The notes beneath the pieces are model-generated. The model was not told the DNA's origin. It saw only the letters and a list, made by a program, of their open reading frames with translations, and searched no databases. A DNA stretch of 64,000 bases, taken from positions 62,001-126,000 of the forward strand of contig NZ_CABVII010000005.1 in assembly GCF_902497995.1 (NCBI RefSeq). The letters run 5' to 3'. Of the stretch, positions 43,662-52,482 are shown piece after piece. Each line of letters opens with the position of its first letter. Position 1 is the first letter of the stretch. This DNA is from Pseudomonas fluorescens (GTDB taxonomy: Bacteria > Pseudomonadota > Gammaproteobacteria > Pseudomonadales > Pseudomonadaceae). The translations under genes and the position numbers were made by a program.

Positions 43662-44567
43662 CTAAGGCAATGCATAGACGTCAAACAGCTTCTTGGCCGT
43701 ATCGCTGGCGCCTCCCAGGTATTTGGCGTAAGCCTGTTCGATCTCACCCGAGCGGTACATATCACTCAACACGGTATCAACCAGCAAACGGAAGTCTTCA
43801 TCGCCACGCTCGACCATCATCGAAGCCGGCGCGTACTCGTAGATGCGGTCCAGAACCATCAGGTTGCCATCGGGATAGTCCTTGGCAATGTGGTTCTTGA
43901 GCACTATGCGGTCGGAGAAAAACGCATCGGCTTTGCCTTCGGCAACCAACTTGATTCCTTCGTCGTTACTCCTGACCGTGACCAGGGTGGCGATCACGCC
44001 GAGTAAACGCATCTGCTCGCGTATCCACTGCTCGGTGACGCCACCGGCGGGGACGGCGAGGGTTTGCCTGGTCAAGCCGCGATTGACGGTCGCACGCCAG
44101 GTCGGGCCGTCATGCGCCACCTCACCGTTGAGCACCTTGAGTAATGTCTCGGGTGAATCCTTGTGCACCACGGCAGAGAGCCCGGCCGTATAGACCGGCA
44201 CCGAAAAACTCACCGTTTTGCGGCGTTCCAGGTTCGCTGGGGTTGGCGTGCAGAAGATGTCGACCTTGCCTGAGCTGACGGCACTGACCTCTTCGGCAAC
44301 CTTTATCGCCTCAAAGCGCACTTGCAACGAGGGCAGTCCCAGCTCGGCCTTGACCTTGTCGGCGATTTTGAGGCACAGGTCAATGGCGTAGCCGCTGGCC
44401 TTGTCGCCCAGGTGGCTGCTGAACGGGGCAAAGTCCGGTAGATAGCCCAAGGTCAAGGTGTTGCTGGCGCGCACACGCTCGAGGGTATTGGCACTGGCTG
44501 CTGCCGGCATCATCGAGAGCACGCAGGCGAGCAGCACGCTCACCGGTTTGGTCGATAACAGGTTCAT
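43662..44567 (-). CDS. Periplasmic amino-acid-binding protein
   Basis: A 301-residue family 3 solute-binding protein with signal peptide (LSTKPVSVLLACVLSMMPAAASA). Typical features are TLTLGYLPDFAPFSS, DLCLKIADKVK and AVSSGKVDIFCTPTPANLERRKTVSFS. Only a binding protein is encoded; no ABC permease or ATPase is adjacent. The start overlaps the stop of the PotE-like gene by four bases, so the two are translationally coupled. It probably binds arginine, ornithine or a related amine, judging only from position. Confidence 0.83.
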   Translation of the reverse strand: MNLLSTKPVSVLLACVLSMMPAAASANTLERVRASNTLTLGYLPDFAPFSSHLGDKASGYAIDLCLKIADKVKAELGLPSLQVRFEAIKVAEEVSAVSSGKVDIFCTPTPANLERRKTVSFSVPVYTAGLSAVVHKDSPETLLKVLNGEVAHDGPTWRATVNRGLTRQTLAVPAGGVTEQWIREQMRLLGVIATLVTVRSNDEGIKLVAEGKADAFFSDRIVLKNHIAKDYPDGNLMVLDRIYEYAPASMMVERGDEDFRLLVDTVLSDMYRSGEIEQAYAKYLGGASDTAKKLFDVYALP

Positions 44568-45904
44568 AGGCTGTTCCCCCTATTCAGATCAGTTGCCGGT
44601 TCGTTGACAAATCGCTTGGCGAGGAAACCATAGAGCAGGTAGCCGACGGCGAGGACCAGAGTGCCGCCCATGACCGCATCCTTGCCGCAGGCATACAGGG
44701 CATACAACGAGTAGGCCACCGCAACCAGCAACACCACCAGGTTGCGCGTGTACACCGCAGCCCCGACGTTGGCCTTGTACATGATCACCAGCAAGCCGGT
44801 TAGCGCCGTTATGTAAGGAATCAGGTTGGTCACTGCCGCCAGGCTGACCAGCTTGCTGAATTGCGCAGCGGCATCGGGGGATATGGTCGACAGGGCCATG
44901 AGGGTCTGCAACACGCCACAGACGATCATGCCGACGACGGGCGCGTTCATTGAGTTGACCTTGCTGAACAGCTTGAGGAACAGGTTCTGATCGGCCGTCA
45001 TCTTGGCGGTTTGTGCCAGGGTAAACTGCCAGCCCAGCAGCGAGCCGACACAGGCCATGACCGCCAGTGCCATGACGATGTTGCCCACCATCGGGTTGAA
45101 TATCTTGCTATAGACCAGCGCGAAGGGCGCCGAGGAATTGGCCAGCTCGGCGTTGGGAACGATGCCCTGGATGACGGTGGTCGACAGCACGTACACCACG
45201 GCGGCCCCCAGGGTACCGAATAGGCAGGCCAACGGCACGTTGCGCTTTGGGTTTTCCACGGCATCGGAAGCCTGGGCGGCCGACTCCATGCCCAGGAAGG
45301 CCCAAAGGGTTAGGGGTATGGCTTTGGAGATGGCTTCGGAGATTGGCAGGCTATTCGGGTTCCAGGCGGCGGCCAGCACATCAGGCTTGAACCAGAACCA
45401 GCCGATGATGCTCAGGCCCGCTACCGGTATGATCACGCCCCACACCGTGATCGCCCCGATCTTGCCGGTGATGCTCGGACCACCGAAGTTGGCAAAGGTG
45501 GTCAACCAGATCAGGCCGATCGTGCCCATGCACAGCGGGATGGCTCCAGTACCCAGCCAGGGTACGAAGGCGGTCATGTAGCCCACCGCCGAGATTGCCA
45601 CGGCCACGTTGGCGATCGCCAGGGAGAGGAAATACAGGTACGAACAGAGGAAGAAGCCCGACTTCGCGTGAGCTTCTTCGGTGTATGCGGACAAGCCGCC
45701 AGAACGGGGGCAAAAGACGCCGCACTGGGCGAAGCAATAGGCGATGGCCATCGAACCGATTGCGGTGAAGATCCATGACAACAGTGAGACGGCACCGAGT
45801 TGAGCCATGTTGGTGGGTAACATGATAATGCCAGACCCCATCATGTTGACCGTTACCAGCGTCGTGAGCCCCATCAGGCTCATTTTCTTGCTTGAATCAG
45901 CCAT
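44564..45904 (-). CDS. Amino acid/polyamine antiporter (PotE/CadB type)
   Basis: A 446-residue APC-family exchanger with 12 helices. The sequence closely follows E. coli PotE: LVTVNMMGSGIIMLPTNMAQLG, ITVWGVIIPVAGLSIIGWFWF, LWAFLGMESA and SLLGWQFTLAQTAKMT. PotE and CadB exchange a diamine (putrescine, cadaverine) for its precursor. Downstream of two decarboxylase genes, it probably exchanges ornithine/putrescine or arginine/agmatine. AAGGAG precedes ATG 45904. Confidence 0.88.
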   Translation of the reverse strand: MADSSKKMSLMGLTTLVTVNMMGSGIIMLPTNMAQLGAVSLLSWIFTAIGSMAIAYCFAQCGVFCPRSGGLSAYTEEAHAKSGFFLCSYLYFLSLAIANVAVAISAVGYMTAFVPWLGTGAIPLCMGTIGLIWLTTFANFGGPSITGKIGAITVWGVIIPVAGLSIIGWFWFKPDVLAAAWNPNSLPISEAISKAIPLTLWAFLGMESAAQASDAVENPKRNVPLACLFGTLGAAVVYVLSTTVIQGIVPNAELANSSAPFALVYSKIFNPMVGNIVMALAVMACVGSLLGWQFTLAQTAKMTADQNLFLKLFSKVNSMNAPVVGMIVCGVLQTLMALSTISPDAAAQFSKLVSLAAVTNLIPYITALTGLLVIMYKANVGAAVYTRNLVVLLVAVAYSLYALYACGKDAVMGGTLVLAVGYLLYGFLAKRFVNEPATDLNRGNSL

Positions 45905-45984
45905 CGCAAACTCCTTGCTCAGTTCAAAGCATTGACCCTGAGTCCGGCGGGTAACCGCTGCCGCTGGGGAGGGGTGGAGAAACG

Positions 45985-48285
45985 TTACTGTTTGACCACA
46001 TAGACCCTATAGGTAGGCCGACCCTGGTCGTCACGCTCTATTTCGACCCCATGGTTGTCATGTTCGAAGCCGGGGAAGCGGCCATCGAACAGCTCCATCG
46101 CCAGCAAGTAATCAACGATGGCTTTTTTATCGTCTCCCGCCTTCTCACCGGGCATCATCAGCGGAATGCCTGGAGGGTAGGGCACGATCTGAACCGCCAC
46201 CGTTCGGCCGAGCATGTCGCGCACGGCAATTTGCTCGATTTCGCCTCTGACCAACCTTGCATAGGTTGCCCTGGGTGACGCCACCGGGTCTGGCAGCAGG
46301 GTGTAGGCCTGGTCCATGTTGTGCAGCATTTGCGAGGCGAGCATTTCCTGGTGCATCTCTTCGGCAAGGTCTTTCAAACCCATGCCCGAATAGCGTTCGG
46401 CATGGCTGCCGACCAGCTCCGGCAACACCTGTTCCAAAGGCGAATTACTGTCGTAGTGTTTCTTGAACTCCATCAAACCGGCGACCAGCGAACCCCATTT
46501 GCCTTTGGTAATACCCAGGCTGAACAGCAACAGGATTGAGTAAGGTTCGGTTTTTTCCACCACGATGCCGCGGCTGGAGAGGAACGACGACACCAGCGGG
46601 GCAGGGATGCCGCTGTTCTCCATCTTGCCTTCCAGCGTTTGCCCCGGCGTGAGCACAGTGACTTTGATCGGATCGAGCATGCAATAGTCGTCACCCAAGT
46701 CACCAAATCCGTGCCAACTGGCCGACGGCTTGAGGACCCAGGCAGCGCCGTGTCTCAGCACCTGCGCGTCAAGTTCGGCGAAGGGCACGCCATCGACTTC
46801 GTCCGGTTGCCAGACGCCGAACCACCAGTCATCGGCATCGCGCTCGAGCACTTCATCGCTCAGGCGCACCATGGCCTGGCGAAAAGCGATCGCTTCGCCT
46901 ATGGACTCGTCGGTGAGGTAGCCACCGGCATCGTCCATCATCTTCGCCGAGACATCGATCGAGGCGATGATGGCGTACTGCGGTGACGTTGAGGTGTGCA
47001 TCATGAAAGCTTCGTTAAAGAGGGCCGGCTTGACCGGCACCTTGCCTGAGCGGATATGAATCATCGAGGCCTGTGACAGCGCAGCCAACAGCTTGTGGGT
47101 CGAGTGGGTGACGGTCACGGTGGCGTCGTCGGCGTGACGTTCGCCACGGTGCATGCCGTAGCGTCCTTCATACAGCGGATTGAAGCGGGCATACGCATAC
47201 CACGCTTCATCGTAGTGAATGCGGTCGACGCTTTGACTCAGTTCGCGGGTGGTGGTTTGCACGTTGTAGCAGAGGCCGTCGTAGGTCGAGTTGGTCAGCA
47301 CCGCCAGCACCGGTTTCGCCGTCTTGTTGGTCGCCAATGGACTGTCTGCCAGTTTTTGAGCAACGGCTGCCGGGGTCAACTCGGTACGCGGCACGGGCCC
47401 GATCAGGCCTCGTGCATTGCGTCGTGGGCGCAGGTAGAGCGGCACCGCGCCGGACATGTTTAACGCGTAGTTCAACGATTTGTGGCAGTTGCGGTCGACC
47501 AGCACAGCATCGTTGTCGGTCACTGCCGAATGCAGGACGATCTCGTTGCTCGCTGAACTTCCGCCGACCGAAAAAAAAGTGAAGTCGGCGCCAAATACCC
47601 GCGCGGCGTATTTTTCTGCTTCATCTACCGGTCCGGAGTGGTCGTTAAGCGAACCCAGTTCGCCCACCGAAACGCTGAGGTCCGAACGCAGCATCTGCTC
47701 ACCGTAAAAGTCGAGAAAACTCCGCCCGACCGCGGTCTTCATGAACGCGGTGCCACCCGTGTGGCCCGGCGTATGCCAAGAGTATTCGTGGGATTCGGCG
47801 AAGTTGACCAGGGCGCCAAAAAACGGCGGCAGGATGGTGTCGAGGTAACGACGGGCCGCTGCTTCGATGCGTCCGGCGATGAACTCGGGACTGTCTTCGG
47901 GCTGCCAGATGAAACCGTCAATGGTTTCGACAAATCTCAGGGGCACCTGACTCTGGTGTGCCTGACTCATGGCTAACATGACAGGCAGTTGGGCGGTACG
48001 TCGGCGAATCAGCTTGATCAGTTGCAGTGCCCGTTCCGGGTCTTTCTCGCAGAGCCCCCAACCAATGATTGCGCAACAATAGGCCGAGTTGGCACTGATG
48101 GCGATTTCTGCCTCTTGCAGCGATCCAGCGAGTTCGATCTCCAGCTCATGGTCGTGCAATGCCGCTGCAATGGCGTGGGCGCTTCGTACCAAAATGCTGT
48201 CGTCATTCTCGTGGGCATTGATCACAATCAGCACCGGAAAGCGTTGGGCCATATCGACAGGCAAGCGCGTTTTCGAGTGAGTCAT
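45985..48285 (-). CDS. Arginine decarboxylase, biodegradative type
   Basis: A 766-residue Orn/Lys/Arg decarboxylase with N-terminal wing domain (VLIVINAHENDDSILV), PLP domain and C-terminal domain. Signatures are EYSWHTPGHTGG, VDRNCHKS, STYDGLCYN, RIHYDEAWYAYARFNP and the PLP-Lys in THSTHKLLAALSQASMIH. Similarity of these regions to E. coli AdiA favours arginine, though lysine (LdcA, PA1818-like) cannot be excluded. AGGAG 6 bases before ATG 48285. It lies between the ornithine decarboxylase and PotE-type genes. Confidence 0.82.
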   Translation of the reverse strand: MTHSKTRLPVDMAQRFPVLIVINAHENDDSILVRSAHAIAAALHDHELEIELAGSLQEAEIAISANSAYCCAIIGWGLCEKDPERALQLIKLIRRRTAQLPVMLAMSQAHQSQVPLRFVETIDGFIWQPEDSPEFIAGRIEAAARRYLDTILPPFFGALVNFAESHEYSWHTPGHTGGTAFMKTAVGRSFLDFYGEQMLRSDLSVSVGELGSLNDHSGPVDEAEKYAARVFGADFTFFSVGGSSASNEIVLHSAVTDNDAVLVDRNCHKSLNYALNMSGAVPLYLRPRRNARGLIGPVPRTELTPAAVAQKLADSPLATNKTAKPVLAVLTNSTYDGLCYNVQTTTRELSQSVDRIHYDEAWYAYARFNPLYEGRYGMHRGERHADDATVTVTHSTHKLLAALSQASMIHIRSGKVPVKPALFNEAFMMHTSTSPQYAIIASIDVSAKMMDDAGGYLTDESIGEAIAFRQAMVRLSDEVLERDADDWWFGVWQPDEVDGVPFAELDAQVLRHGAAWVLKPSASWHGFGDLGDDYCMLDPIKVTVLTPGQTLEGKMENSGIPAPLVSSFLSSRGIVVEKTEPYSILLLFSLGITKGKWGSLVAGLMEFKKHYDSNSPLEQVLPELVGSHAERYSGMGLKDLAEEMHQEMLASQMLHNMDQAYTLLPDPVASPRATYARLVRGEIEQIAVRDMLGRTVAVQIVPYPPGIPLMMPGEKAGDDKKAIVDYLLAMELFDGRFPGFEHDNHGVEIERDDQGRPTYRVYVVKQ

Positions 48286-48365
48286 GCGTATCTCCTGTAG
48301 AAAATGTCACTGAAACTCCACGCAGCGTCAGGTCACCACTGTCCATTGCGCGAAGCTGGCAGGGG

Positions 48366-50549
48366 CTACGTCTTGATCACGTAGCCATAGGCCCGGGTGC
48401 GACCGCTCTCCTGCTTCAAGTAGACGCCTTGAAGCTCCGGCGTAAAGCCAGGAAGAGCATTAATGCCGTCCTCCAGAGCCAAAAAGTACTTAAGCACCGC
48501 ACCACCCCATATTTCCCCCGGCACCACGCAGAGCACACCGGGTGGATAGGGAAGGGCCCCTTCGGCAGCGATTCGACCGTCCGCGTCGGCCAGCGCCACT
48601 AACTCGACGTTGCCGCGGATGTATTCGATTTGAGCGGCTTGAGGATTCATCGCCTTCTTCGGGAAATGTTCCTTACGGAACATGTCCTTTTGCAATTGCT
48701 GGACGTTGTGGTCGCGGTAAAGGTCGTGCATTTCCTGGCAGAGCTGACGGATCGTGTAGTTGCGGTAACGATCTTCGTACAGTGCGTAAATGGCCGGCAG
48801 CACCCGGCTCATGGGGGCGTCATCGCTGATGAAGCGTTCGAAACGGGTCATCTGCGCGGCGAGGTGGCCCATCTTCGCCCAGTCTTCGGCCGGGGTGAGC
48901 AGGAACAAAATCGAGTTCAAGTCGCACTTTTCCGGAACGATGCCATTCTGGCGCAGGAAGTTGGCCAGGATGCCGGCATGAATGCCAAAGTCGGTGTAGC
49001 TACCATCGACCGGGTCAATTCCTGGCGTGGTGAACAGCAGCTTGCAGGGGTCAATGAAGTATTGCTTGTCGGCATAGCCGGGGAAGGCATGCCAGCGATC
49101 CTTGGGATGGAACTCGAAAAAGCGGATGTCCTTGGCAATCTCGTCAGTCGGGTAGTCCTGCCAGGGACGGCCATCGATGGTGGCCGGTACGAAAGGACGA
49201 ACCATGGTGCAAGTTTCCAGGATGAACTTGCGTGCGTTAATGCCGAATTTCACACAGTCTTCCCACAGGCGCAGGCCGCTGCGACCCGAGTGGATGCGAG
49301 CGTTGACGTCCAGCGATGCAAACAGGGGGTAAAAGGGGCTGGTGGATGCCTGGGCCATAAACGCGTTGTTCACCCGTGCATGGTTGCAATACCGCGCCTG
49401 GCCCTTGATATGCCGGTCCTTCTTGTGGATCTGCGATGCCTGGGAAAAGCCTGCCTGTTGTTTGTGCACCGACTGGGTAACGAAGATACCAGGGTCGTTT
49501 TCGTTGAGATCCAGTAACAGCGGCGAGCAGTCCTTCATCATCGGGATGAACTGTTCATAACCGACCCACGCCGAGTCGAAGAGGATGTAGTCGCACAGCT
49601 TGCCGATACGGTCGACCACCTGCCGGGCGTTGTAGATGGTGCCGTCATACGTCCCCAGCTGGATGATCGCCAGGCGAAACGGCCGCGGCAGCTTGGCTTT
49701 GTCCGGCGCGACCTCATTAACCAGGTCACGCAGGTAGTCTTCTTCGAAGCAATGAGCATCGATGCCGCCGATGAAGCCGTAGGGGTTGCGCGCGGTCTCC
49801 AGGTACACGGGTGTTGCGCCCGCCTGGATCAATGCACCTTGATGGTTGGACTTATGGTTATTGCGGTCGAACAGCACCAGGTCGCCCGGGGTGAGCAGGG
49901 CGTTGGTGACAACTTTGTTGGAGGCGGAAGTGCCGTTGAGCACAAAGTAAGTCTTGTCGGCGTTGAACACCTGGGCTGCATGCTTCTGTGCTTGCAGTGC
50001 AGGGCCCTCGTGAATTAAAAGGTCGCCAAGCTTGACGTCGGCGTTGCACATGTCGGCGCGAAACAGGGTCTCGCCGAAGAAGTCGAAAAACTGCCGGCCG
50101 GCCGGATGTTTACGGAAAAACTGGCCGCCTTGATGGCCCGGGCAGGCAAAGGTAGCGTTGGCGGCTTCAGTATAGTGCTTGAGTGCATCGAAGAAGGGCG
50201 GTAGAAGGCCGTCTTCATAAGACCTGGCGGCCGTCTCCAGTTGGTTGCCGTAATACTCGGCGTTGTAGCGGGAAAGGTCGAACACGCCGTTGACCTGAAG
50301 AATCATCTCATGCAGGCGCTTGTAGACATCCAGCGCTCGGTCGCCACCGCCTGGCGGCGCTACCAAAAACAGCGGTATATCAAAGCCTGTTCGTTTAATG
50401 GTATCCAGCGCACCGCCCATGACGTCGTCCACCGAAAGCACCGCAACGGCGACATCGGTATAGTCGGTCTGACCAAGGGCAACGATTAAGCGGGAAGTGC
50501 GGAAACAATCTAGAACCGAATCGCTTGCGGCGACTTTCAAAGCGTTCAT
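48366..50549 (-). CDS. speF: Ornithine decarboxylase, inducible (SpeF-like)
   Basis: A 727-residue fold-type I decarboxylase: FACPGHQGGQFFRKHPAG, FDRNNHKSNHQGAL, LGTYDGTIYNARQVVDRIG, FDSAWVGYEQF and the PLP-Lys in TQSVHKQQAGFSQASQIHKKD. The sequence pattern LGTYDGTIYNA and the GYEQF segment are those of ornithine decarboxylases SpeC/SpeF rather than Lys or Arg enzymes. First gene of the leftward run; an ANR/FNR-like box lies about 100 bases upstream. It decarboxylates ornithine to putrescine, consuming a proton. Confidence 0.88.
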   Translation of the reverse strand: MNALKVAASDSVLDCFRTSRLIVALGQTDYTDVAVAVLSVDDVMGGALDTIKRTGFDIPLFLVAPPGGGDRALDVYKRLHEMILQVNGVFDLSRYNAEYYGNQLETAARSYEDGLLPPFFDALKHYTEAANATFACPGHQGGQFFRKHPAGRQFFDFFGETLFRADMCNADVKLGDLLIHEGPALQAQKHAAQVFNADKTYFVLNGTSASNKVVTNALLTPGDLVLFDRNNHKSNHQGALIQAGATPVYLETARNPYGFIGGIDAHCFEEDYLRDLVNEVAPDKAKLPRPFRLAIIQLGTYDGTIYNARQVVDRIGKLCDYILFDSAWVGYEQFIPMMKDCSPLLLDLNENDPGIFVTQSVHKQQAGFSQASQIHKKDRHIKGQARYCNHARVNNAFMAQASTSPFYPLFASLDVNARIHSGRSGLRLWEDCVKFGINARKFILETCTMVRPFVPATIDGRPWQDYPTDEIAKDIRFFEFHPKDRWHAFPGYADKQYFIDPCKLLFTTPGIDPVDGSYTDFGIHAGILANFLRQNGIVPEKCDLNSILFLLTPAEDWAKMGHLAAQMTRFERFISDDAPMSRVLPAIYALYEDRYRNYTIRQLCQEMHDLYRDHNVQQLQKDMFRKEHFPKKAMNPQAAQIEYIRGNVELVALADADGRIAAEGALPYPPGVLCVVPGEIWGGAVLKYFLALEDGINALPGFTPELQGVYLKQESGRTRAYGYVIKT

Positions 50550-50645
50550 TGACAGGGTCTCCCAGTCGGCATGTTCGCCGGTTGTTATGAGGGCAGATAC
50601 CTAGTACGGGCCAACTGTGGGCGGAACTCCGAATATTTGACATGT

Positions 50646-50659
50646 TTGGTATAGATCAA
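50646..50659 (-). promoter_or_regulatory. ANR/FNR-like box upstream of ornithine decarboxylase
   Basis: On the minus strand the site reads TTGATCTATACCAA, one mismatch from TTGAT-N4-ATCAA. If centred 41.5 bases from the start of transcription, the leader would be about 62 bases. It fits oxygen-limited induction, as with arc genes in P. aeruginosa. Confidence 0.6.
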
Positions 50660-50955
50660 TTTAGCGATCCCGAGTCCGATTTCACCACGCCCTGTCGGCC
50701 AAGAAGCGGATGCACTCCGTTAGACGCACTATGGTGATCAATGCGTTCATGGTGTGTCACCGCGTCAATTCGGCTTCGTCAGCATTTATGTAGTTGATTA
50801 AATGGGCGAAATAGCTCAAAGAGCTACAGTATGATGCAACACTATAGGCTACTTCGATTTGCGATTTGGGAGCTTAATACCGGCTGTCGGGTCACCGGAC
50901 AACTTGTTTCGCAGAGAAAGGTCATGCCGCAGGCATGCTCCATTAACTTCTGACC

Positions 50956-50980
50956 AAAAAAGGGCGGCTGGTCAGCCGCC
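50956..50980 (-). terminator. Rho-independent terminator, leftward
   Basis: On the minus strand GGCGGCT, a four-base loop and AGCCGCC are followed by C and six T. It ends transcripts coming from the DUF1704 gene or a small RNA on the minus strand. Confidence 0.85.
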
Positions 50981-51064
50981 TTGAACAACAAGTTTTGCAC
51001 TATAGATATAGAGGCTAGCGGACTCCCGCCTGCGTAGCGCGGCCGGGGTATGGTTGTTGGCCAT
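50972..51064 (-). CDS. Possible 30-residue peptide / small RNA gene
   Basis: A frame from ATG 51064 reads MANNHTPAALRRRESASLYI and then ten more residues to a TGA inside the terminator stem. There is no Shine-Dalgarno. Whether it is translated is uncertain; a small RNA ending at the terminator at 50956 is an alternative. It lies 16 bases after the DUF1704 stop, on the same strand. Confidence 0.3.
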   Translation of the reverse strand: MANNHTPAALRRRESASLYIYSAKLVVQGG

Positions 51065-51079
51065 TTGTTATTGCTTTCA

Positions 51080-52375
51080 TTATGAGAACGCGCCAGGGAT
51101 TGAGGCACTGGCGTCGGCTTCATGCTCATCTGCAAATGCCATGAACACCTCCAGATCGAGAACATCCAGCTTGATCCGGGTGATAAAGGCGGAGAAGGCC
51201 AGGTTGGCGGCGAGCCGACTCAGATCGGCGGCCCAATCCGGGACGTGGACCGGCCCCTTGAGCCAGCCAGACTCGAAGAGCGGGGCCAGGCGCACGGTGT
51301 CACCCAGGCTGAGGCGCCCGGCGAACAGATGACCCACCAGTTCCGGCCGGTTGTCGCGGATCGCAATGCGCAGCAGGGTATGCACGCCGAGCAAGCCGGT
51401 CAGGTAGGCGGCATCCTTGGTGAATGCCGAACCGCCGTGCAGGTCGGCGCCGCGGAAAACCCGTTGGGTCGAACGAAAGGACTCCTCTTGGGACTGACCG
51501 GCAGCAAGAAAACCTTCGAAAACCTGAATGAAATCGGCACCCTCCAGCGCCTGCTGGACCGCGAGCACGCGCAGGGCGAGGCGGCGCAGGCGGTTGATGT
51601 CCATGCTGCCGGTGAACAGCTCGGCCAGGGTGGCGATGCCCTCCTGGGTCTGGGTCGTGCGTGGCGCCCCCAGGCCCAGGCTTTTCAGGTTGGGTTGCAG
51701 CGCGCCATTTTGTGCCGTGGCGACATGCACAAAGGCCTCGTGCTGCAAAAGCTGGTTCTTGTCCAGTTCCGAGAACAGAGCGCCGGCACGCAGGCGGATG
51801 CGGCTCGCCCCGGCGATGGCCTTGGCGGCCAGGGTCGGATCGAGCACCACCGTGATCCGGCCCGGGCCGAAGAAACGATCCAGTTCCGGCTGCATCCAGG
51901 CAGCGAACGCCTCGGCCGGAATGTCGGCCAGGCTCGGTGGAATCCGCGCACCGCCCAGCAAGGCATCAGTGGTACTGAGGAAGAACCGGGCCGCGTCCAG
52001 CATGCTCAAGTTCAGGTCTGGGTAGTAGAAGTCCGGGCGCCGGTACAGCGCTGACGAATATTGAGTAAAGGCGGGTGTGCCAATGGCACCCAGCATGCGG
52101 CCGGCTGTGGCATAGCTGTTCGCGGTCATCGCCAGGTAACGCCCGGCCGGATGCCCCTCGTCACAGCGGCCGGAAAAGGCTTGCAGGGCAACGATGTCGG
52201 CGTTGTGGTCGCGCGGGCGTAGCTCGACCCTGGGCAGTTCTGCATGCCCGGCGCGCCAACGCTGCAGAAATACTTCCTCGACCCCATCCGGCCAGGACAG
52301 GGCATCCAGAACGCGGATCTTGCGGACCAGGCCGGGCAGGGCGGCATCGAGTTCGGACAGGGGCGCGGTGCTCAC
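51080..52375 (-). CDS. DUF1704 protein ('flavohemoglobin expression-modulating QEGLA motif')
   Basis: A 431-residue protein of DUF1704. The family's QEGL-type motif is TQEGIATLAELFTGSM around residue 240; LLQHEAFVHVAT, with the HEAFVH metal-like motif, precedes it (family features of a putative metalloprotease). The GTG at 52375 is favoured because AAGGAG stands before it; a frame upstream starting at 52396 would include that site. The cellular role is not established; the family name comes from an effect on flavohaemoglobin expression. A terminator lies downstream. Confidence 0.8.
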   Translation of the reverse strand: MSTAPLSELDAALPGLVRKIRVLDALSWPDGVEEVFLQRWRAGHAELPRVELRPRDHNADIVALQAFSGRCDEGHPAGRYLAMTANSYATAGRMLGAIGTPAFTQYSSALYRRPDFYYPDLNLSMLDAARFFLSTTDALLGGARIPPSLADIPAEAFAAWMQPELDRFFGPGRITVVLDPTLAAKAIAGASRIRLRAGALFSELDKNQLLQHEAFVHVATAQNGALQPNLKSLGLGAPRTTQTQEGIATLAELFTGSMDINRLRRLALRVLAVQQALEGADFIQVFEGFLAAGQSQEESFRSTQRVFRGADLHGGSAFTKDAAYLTGLLGVHTLLRIAIRDNRPELVGHLFAGRLSLGDTVRLAPLFESGWLKGPVHVPDWAADLSRLAANLAFSAFITRIKLDVLDLEVFMAFADEHEADASASIPGAFS

Positions 52376-52482
52376 GGGAATCTCCTTGGGATACAAGGTT
52401 CAATCGCCACAGCTTAGTCGTTGTCGATGCATCGCGTTACGCCAGGCCGAGCACGCCAATTGCCCGGCCTCTACTCGACCCA

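Larger units (their letters stand above)
50550..51079. other. Intergenic region with regulatory site, terminator and possible small gene
   Basis: The 530 bases upstream of the ornithine decarboxylase gene hold its promoter with an ANR-like box (50646-50659), a leftward terminator (50956-50980) and a possible 30-codon ORF (50972-51064) on the minus strand. Bases 50660-50950 show no clear gene; an AT-rich stretch at 50780-50860 is notable. Confidence 0.6.

Noticed and set aside
41312..43900. An 862-codon plus-strand frame opposite arcA and arcB
   Set aside because: It covers two complete and well-recognised enzymes on the other strand, and its composition (His, Gly, Val and Gln rich) is that of an antisense frame.
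50842..51165. Longer open frame (107 residues) overlapping the possible small RNA and the DUF1704 gene end
   Set aside because: It crosses the terminator hairpin and the DUF1704 stop, has no ribosome site and has no family features.
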